Source of the DNA: Ruegeria arenilitoris
Lineage (GTDB): Bacteria > Pseudomonadota > Alphaproteobacteria > Rhodobacterales > Rhodobacteraceae
Direction: 5' to 3'
NCBI RefSeq assembly: GCF_013035315.1
Contig: NZ_WQHP01000009.1
Span: forward strand, 98,789-162,788
Length of the DNA: 64,000 nucleotides
Shown: piece by piece, positions 60,139 to 64,000 of the stretch
Layout of the letters: each line of letters begins with the position of its first letter
How positions within the stretch are numbered: the first letter of the stretch is position 1
The notes under the pieces: generated by a model
Seen by the model: the letters and a program-made list of their open reading frames with translations, nothing else
Told to the model about the DNA's origin: nothing
The model's database searches: none
Position numbers and translations under genes: made by a program

Positions 60139-60885
60139 TTTTGGGGATCTCCGAAGGATTGGGCAATCTCCAAGCAACCCAGCCATGCTTCAGCTCTGGT
60201 GTCTAGCCCCTTGTGTCTGGACCACGGAGCGGTCAGACGACTGCGAACTACTCTACGATAGGACAGCTTAGTAGTCGCAAGCGGTTGTGGGCTGATAAAA
60301 TTGCGCTGGTCGCCTCATGCAATGCCCTCTTGGTCCGCATCTGTGAGGATGTAAAGCTCGCAATGAAGGTCCGCTTCCGGGCTGCGACCGGTTATCAGAA
60401 AGCGATGAGCATAAGGCGGCTTTGTCCGCATACCGGAAATTGGCCCAATATTGCCGAACGTCCGCTCTTGTTGAAAGCAGACATCGAAAACAGAAGAACC
60501 GGTTTCGTGGACTTGAATGTCTGCTTATGCCGAAAGCGGTCGCTCCGGAATACTTGCGCAAGTTCCGCTTTGCGGACTTTTCCGCCGGTCGCCGTTGCAG
60601 CGAAATCCGCTTCAACACGACGTCCTGTTTTCGGACCCTAACGCGGCAACGCAGCACGTTTTCCCGAAACCTGACATTCAAAGGCGTGAAACAGGCTGAA
60701 ATCCAAACCTGCCATTCGCTGCACCTACGTCCAATGTCTCACATGCGGACAAAACAGACTTAAGCAGTGGTCTACTTTTCCGGTGGGACAGCAGCTACGG
60801 CGGTTTGACACACGTCAAGTCTGCGTTCCAAACTCTGTGACAGAATATCGTGATAAAAAAGAAGAATAGTACCTGGAGGGGAGAT
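60139..60885. other. Gene-free stretch with recurring GTCCGCTT-like words
   Basis: About 750 bases between divergent genes. Open frames exist on both strands (60213-60641 plus, 60268-60681 minus) but neither has a recognisable family, ribosome site or protein-like composition. Between 60365 and 60620 the words GTCCGCTT, GTCTGCTT, AAGCAGAC and AAGCGG occur repeatedly in both orientations, giving an overlapping hairpin landscape. The final 100 bases are AT-rich and should carry the promoter of the next gene. Confidence 0.5.
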
Positions 60886-61722
60886 ATGATTTTCGGCAGG
60901 CGGGCAAAAACTTTGCTAGCGATCGTTCCGATCCTATTGACTGCGGGATTTGCTTTCCCACCGACTTCCGCAGCGCAGGTGACATCAACTGTTGAAGGAA
61001 TTGTTGTACCCGCGCGGGCATGGGACGTTTCAGCCGAAGTCAGCAATAAAATCAACCGGTTGCATTTTGTGGAAGGACAAGTCGTTGCGAAGGGTGACTT
61101 GTTGGTTGAATTCGATACTGGCTTCAAAGAGTTGGAGCTTGCCTTGGCAGAAGCGCAACTGAATGAAGCATTGGTCGCAGTTGAAAAAGCTCAGGAAGAT
61201 TTTGCACGGCAGCAAGAACTGAAAGACCGCGAAACTGTTTCAGAGGCTCAATATCAGGAAGCTTTGTTCGCGTTGCGAGCTGCGCAAGCTTCCGCACAGA
61301 CACTACGCGTGCAGAGTGACATGGCGGCATCTTTGCTAGCTGCGCAAAAGCTTTACGCGCCGTTCAGCGGGCAGATGACATCGCCCAACTACCGTGAAAA
61401 CGCTAATGTGAATATCAATCGTGGCCGGGAAGTTGCCACACTTGTACAGCTCGATCCGATCCATGTACGCGCACCCGTTCCAATAGATCGCGTTATGGAG
61501 CGCGTATTGTCAGGAGAAGATGAAACGGCAATACATGCATCAATTACTGTGCGGCTGGAACTCCCGGATGGGACGGAGTTCCCCCATACCGGACGAATTA
61601 TCTCGGCGAGCATAGGATTGAACCCCGACACAGATGAAGCGGCGGTCTTGGTGGCCTTCCCAAATCCGGAGCATGTGTTGAGACCGGGAATGGACGTCGT
61701 TGTTACGGGCTATGAAAACTAG
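60886..61722 (+). CDS. Periplasmic adaptor (HlyD/membrane-fusion) family protein
   Basis: About 278 residues. A signal peptide (LLAIVPILLTAGFAFPPTSAA) is followed by a lipoyl-like half (GIVVPARAWDVSAEVSNKI, HFVEGQVVAKGDLLVEFD), an alpha-helical hairpin rich in Ala/Glu (LALAEAQLNEALVAVEKAQED), and a beta-barrel part ending with RPGMDVVVTGY. This is the RND-efflux adaptor architecture. No pump or outer-membrane factor gene is adjacent, so its partners are elsewhere or lost. ATG 60886 follows GGAGGGGAGAT. The amidohydrolase gene follows 46 bases later. Confidence 0.82.
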   Translation: MIFGRRAKTLLAIVPILLTAGFAFPPTSAAQVTSTVEGIVVPARAWDVSAEVSNKINRLHFVEGQVVAKGDLLVEFDTGFKELELALAEAQLNEALVAVEKAQEDFARQQELKDRETVSEAQYQEALFALRAAQASAQTLRVQSDMAASLLAAQKLYAPFSGQMTSPNYRENANVNINRGREVATLVQLDPIHVRAPVPIDRVMERVLSGEDETAIHASITVRLELPDGTEFPHTGRIISASIGLNPDTDEAAVLVAFPNPEHVLRPGMDVVVTGYEN

Positions 61723-61768
61723 GGTGTGCACCCTCCCGAAAGCGAATTGTAGAAGAGGAGTGTTTGAG

Positions 61769-63421
61769 ATGTCGAAGTTATTTTGGAGCGCCATGGCCCT
61801 GACCGCCAGTTGCATAATTCAAGGTGAAATGACTACGGGGGCTTCGGCTGACACCTATGATCTGGTTATTCTGAACGGCCGTGTCATGGACCCTGAAACA
61901 GGCTTTGACCAAATTGCCAATGTCGGGATCAGCGACGGCTGGATTGTCAAAATTACGACCGCTCCAATTGAAGGCGAAGATACCGTGGATGCCACTGCGC
62001 ATGTAGTGGCGCCGGGTTTTATTGATAGCCACACACACTCCAGTCAGAAGTATGCCATCAACATGAGTATGATGGACGGTGTCACGACAGCCTATGACAG
62101 CGAAGTTGGCGCCATCAACATCGCCGACTGGTATTCCCGCGAAGAAGCCACTTGGCCGATGAACTACGGCACCTGCGTGTCGCATGAAATCGCCCGCATG
62201 GTCGTCATGGACGAGCTTGAGATTGATGTGCCCGTCGACGCTTCGAACTTGTTCGCATTGCGCGCTTTGTCGAGTTCAGAAGACGGTGTTGCGGATTGGT
62301 CTGTTACTCGCGCAAGCGTCGAACAGATGAACCGGATCATGCAAATCGTGGACAAAGGCTTGCAAGAAGGGGGGCTGTGTGCAGGTTCGACGGTTGGGTA
62401 CGCGGGCGTTGGTATCAGCACTTATGAACAGTTTGAGTTGCAACGCACGGCGGCCCGCTACGGACGGGCCACGGGGGTACACGGCCGGTTTCATACCTCG
62501 GCGACGAACCCGGAAGCTCCGCTTGGCTTTGCGGAAGTCTTCACCAACGCTTTCTTACTCGATGCTCCTCTCCTCTACAGCCACAACAACGACTATGGCT
62601 GGTGGGAGATAGAAGAGAAACTCCAGATGGCGCGCGCCAAGGGATTAAATATGTGGGCCGAGTACTACCCCTATACAGCCGGCTCCACCTCGATCGCCTC
62701 TGATCAGCTAACCCCGGACGCTATCGCTGCCCTTGGGCTCAAATACGAAGACATTATGTACGACCCAAGTCAGGACCAATTCCTGACGATTGAAGAGTAC
62801 AAACAGGTCGCAGAAGACGATCCGGGTCGCACTGTGATCGTCTTCAATCCCGCGAGGGAGGAGTGGTTGCCGCAATGGCTCCGAGTGCCGAACATGGTCG
62901 TGGGCAGCGACAGCATGTGGTACACGGAAGACTTGGGATTGCGTGGCGATCCGCTCTTGTTCGCCGGGCACCCGCGCACCTCGGGTTCACATTCGACCGT
63001 TCTCAAGCTCGCGCGTGAGGAAGGCGTGCCGCTCATGTTTACGTTGTCGCAGCTTAGTTATTGGCCCGCCTATCATATGGGGGCTACCGGGGTGGAGTTC
63101 CTAAACGTGCGCGGTCGTATGCAAGAGGGTATGGCAGCAGACATCGTCATCTTCGACCCTGAAACTGTCGGTCCTGGATCGGATTATCAGAGCGGCACCC
63201 AGGGGCTGCCTCCTCGCGGCATGCCTCATGTGGTCGTCAACGGCGTCTTCGTAAAACGGGACGGTGCGGCGACAGGTGCGTTGCCTGGAAAACCAATGCG
63301 CTTTCCACCAGAAAACCAACCACGGCATGAACCGGTCGACACACAAGTCTGGCAGGAAACGTTCACACTTCAGGACGCAGCTTTGGATGGAACCGGGCCG
63401 GGTTTCGGCGAAGGCGACTAG
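61769..63421 (+). CDS. Exported amidohydrolase (D-aminoacylase-like)
   Basis: About 550 residues with a signal peptide (MSKLFWSAMALTASC to TGASA). Metal-dependent hydrolase hallmarks: the strand YDLVILNGRVMDPETGFD, then HVVAPGFIDSHTHSSQK with the His-x-His pair, LLYSHNND, VVGSDSMWY and a GMAADIVIFDPETV C-terminal strand. The layout matches N-acyl-D-amino-acid deacylases and related dihydroorotase-like enzymes that release D-amino acids or cleave cyclic amides. Secretion with an RND-type adaptor suggests a role on an extracytoplasmic substrate. The start at 61769 is preceded by GAAGAGGAG. Confidence 0.82.
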   Translation: MSKLFWSAMALTASCIIQGEMTTGASADTYDLVILNGRVMDPETGFDQIANVGISDGWIVKITTAPIEGEDTVDATAHVVAPGFIDSHTHSSQKYAINMSMMDGVTTAYDSEVGAINIADWYSREEATWPMNYGTCVSHEIARMVVMDELEIDVPVDASNLFALRALSSSEDGVADWSVTRASVEQMNRIMQIVDKGLQEGGLCAGSTVGYAGVGISTYEQFELQRTAARYGRATGVHGRFHTSATNPEAPLGFAEVFTNAFLLDAPLLYSHNNDYGWWEIEEKLQMARAKGLNMWAEYYPYTAGSTSIASDQLTPDAIAALGLKYEDIMYDPSQDQFLTIEEYKQVAEDDPGRTVIVFNPAREEWLPQWLRVPNMVVGSDSMWYTEDLGLRGDPLLFAGHPRTSGSHSTVLKLAREEGVPLMFTLSQLSYWPAYHMGATGVEFLNVRGRMQEGMAADIVIFDPETVGPGSDYQSGTQGLPPRGMPHVVVNGVFVKRDGAATGALPGKPMRFPPENQPRHEPVDTQVWQETFTLQDAALDGTGPGFGEGD

Positions 63422-64000
63422 CTGCTTATTGTAACGTCTGTGTTGGGCTCGGTGCGGTCGGTTAGTCCGATTTGTGCGATCGACAGCTTCCGAAAGCTGA
63501 ATGTCGGCGTATTCGGCCAAGCTGATGTAAACGCCAGATCATCTTGGTTTTCGCTATGTCTGCTTTAGGGAATGGGGCGCAGCTTGACCCGCCGCATTGC
63601 CGCAAGGCAGCTCGGAGCCCATAGTGACCGATGCTGCGCGATCAACCGACGGCGGCTATGCGCAGAAAGCGGACTTTGCAAAGTCTTGTGTACAGGTCGC
63701 AACGGAAGTCTATTTTCTCAGTATTCCGGGCCTATGTACGGGTCCAGATCAAAAAATGTTCTTTGTGTACGAAGCGCTGGTGAGCTCCGAAACGCTTCAA
63801 GATCTCTTGGTCATTTGGCGCATTTTCCGGGAGGTCATTCGAAGAATAAGACGTTGAGGGTATCCAAAAGGGGGAAGAATTGCGGTTTTAGTTTCCGGAA
63901 CGGCTTTCTATCTGTTCCCAGCACCAACTGATCACGAATGATAGGCCTCCGACTAAGAGGACTATCATCGCCGCCGCTTCTATTCGGAAGACCGCAAACT
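63422..64000. other. End of window without a confident gene
   Basis: About 580 bases. The frame 63597-63857 (possible start GTG at 63624) encodes ~77 residues ending in a hydrophobic helix (DLLVIWRIFREVIRRI), but its start region lacks a ribosome site and I do not recognise it. The words GTCTGCTT (63557) and AAAGCGGACTTTGC (63665) echo the repeat words at 60.4-60.6 kb. The gene structure beyond 64000 cannot be judged. Confidence 0.4.

Overview
The window is a GC-rich alphaproteobacterial chromosome segment. It most resembles the marine Roseobacter group (Rhodobacteraceae, Ruegeria/Phaeobacter-like). The evidence is the order DUF2948 - hisD - UPF0262 - low-Mr phosphatase - infA - maf - RNase E/G - yacG - tRNA-Phe, the many TRAP/ABC uptake and one-carbon/organosulfur genes, and family-level protein resemblance. 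No database search was possible, so all names come from reading motifs and context.

Layout. (1) 1-8.5 kb: housekeeping block (hisD, infA, maf, rng, yacG, tRNA-Phe) interrupted by accessory genes (GNATs, a glycosyltransferase, an NTF2-like protein, a nitrilase-family hydrolase). (2) 8.44-9.78 kb: a decayed tyrosine integrase directly after tRNA-Phe, enclosed by a 78-bp inverted repeat (74/78 identical) that includes the tRNA 3' end. (3) 9.8-24.5 kb: eroded sequence, then one 13.3-kb gene for a ~4,440-residue autotransporter adhesin. About 53 glycine-rich repeats include 15 consecutive ones spaced exactly 195 nt apart. An IalB-like gene follows. (4) 25-27 kb: a DEAD-box RNA helicase. (5) 27.4-38.3 kb: a betaine-type ABC importer (ProXVW), two ureohydrolases, a non-pyrrolysine MttB-like methyltransferase divergent from a dimethylglycine/sarcosine-dehydrogenase-like flavoprotein, and a LysR regulator. 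This looks like a module for a methylated quaternary-amine or guanidino compound. (6) 38.3-47.4 kb: a LacI regulator, twin LacI operators, a TRAP transporter, HpsN (a HisD paralogue), an SDR, a zinc dehydrogenase, a Usp and sulfopyruvate decarboxylase (ComDE). This is a dihydroxypropanesulfonate (DHPS)/sulfolactate catabolic operon. (7) 47.4-51.3 kb, minus strand: sulfatase, DUF3179-like membrane protein, outer-membrane barrel. (8) 51.4-54.6 kb: GntR regulator with tricarballylate genes tcuA-tcuB. (9) 54.6-64 kb: an accessory region of lower GC with a GHKL ATPase (possible defence protein), a HGGxxG-motif pair, a membrane protein, a class-C-beta-lactamase-like hydrolase, an orphan HlyD-type adaptor and a D-aminoacylase-like amidohydrolase, separated by long gene-free stretches.

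The physiological theme is scavenging of plankton-derived osmolytes and sulfonates (betaines, DHPS, sulfate esters, tricarboxylates) combined with surface adhesion. The items most worth following up are the inverted-repeat integrase unit, the repeat architecture of the giant adhesin, the combined ureohydrolase/MttB/flavoprotein module and the GHKL protein.
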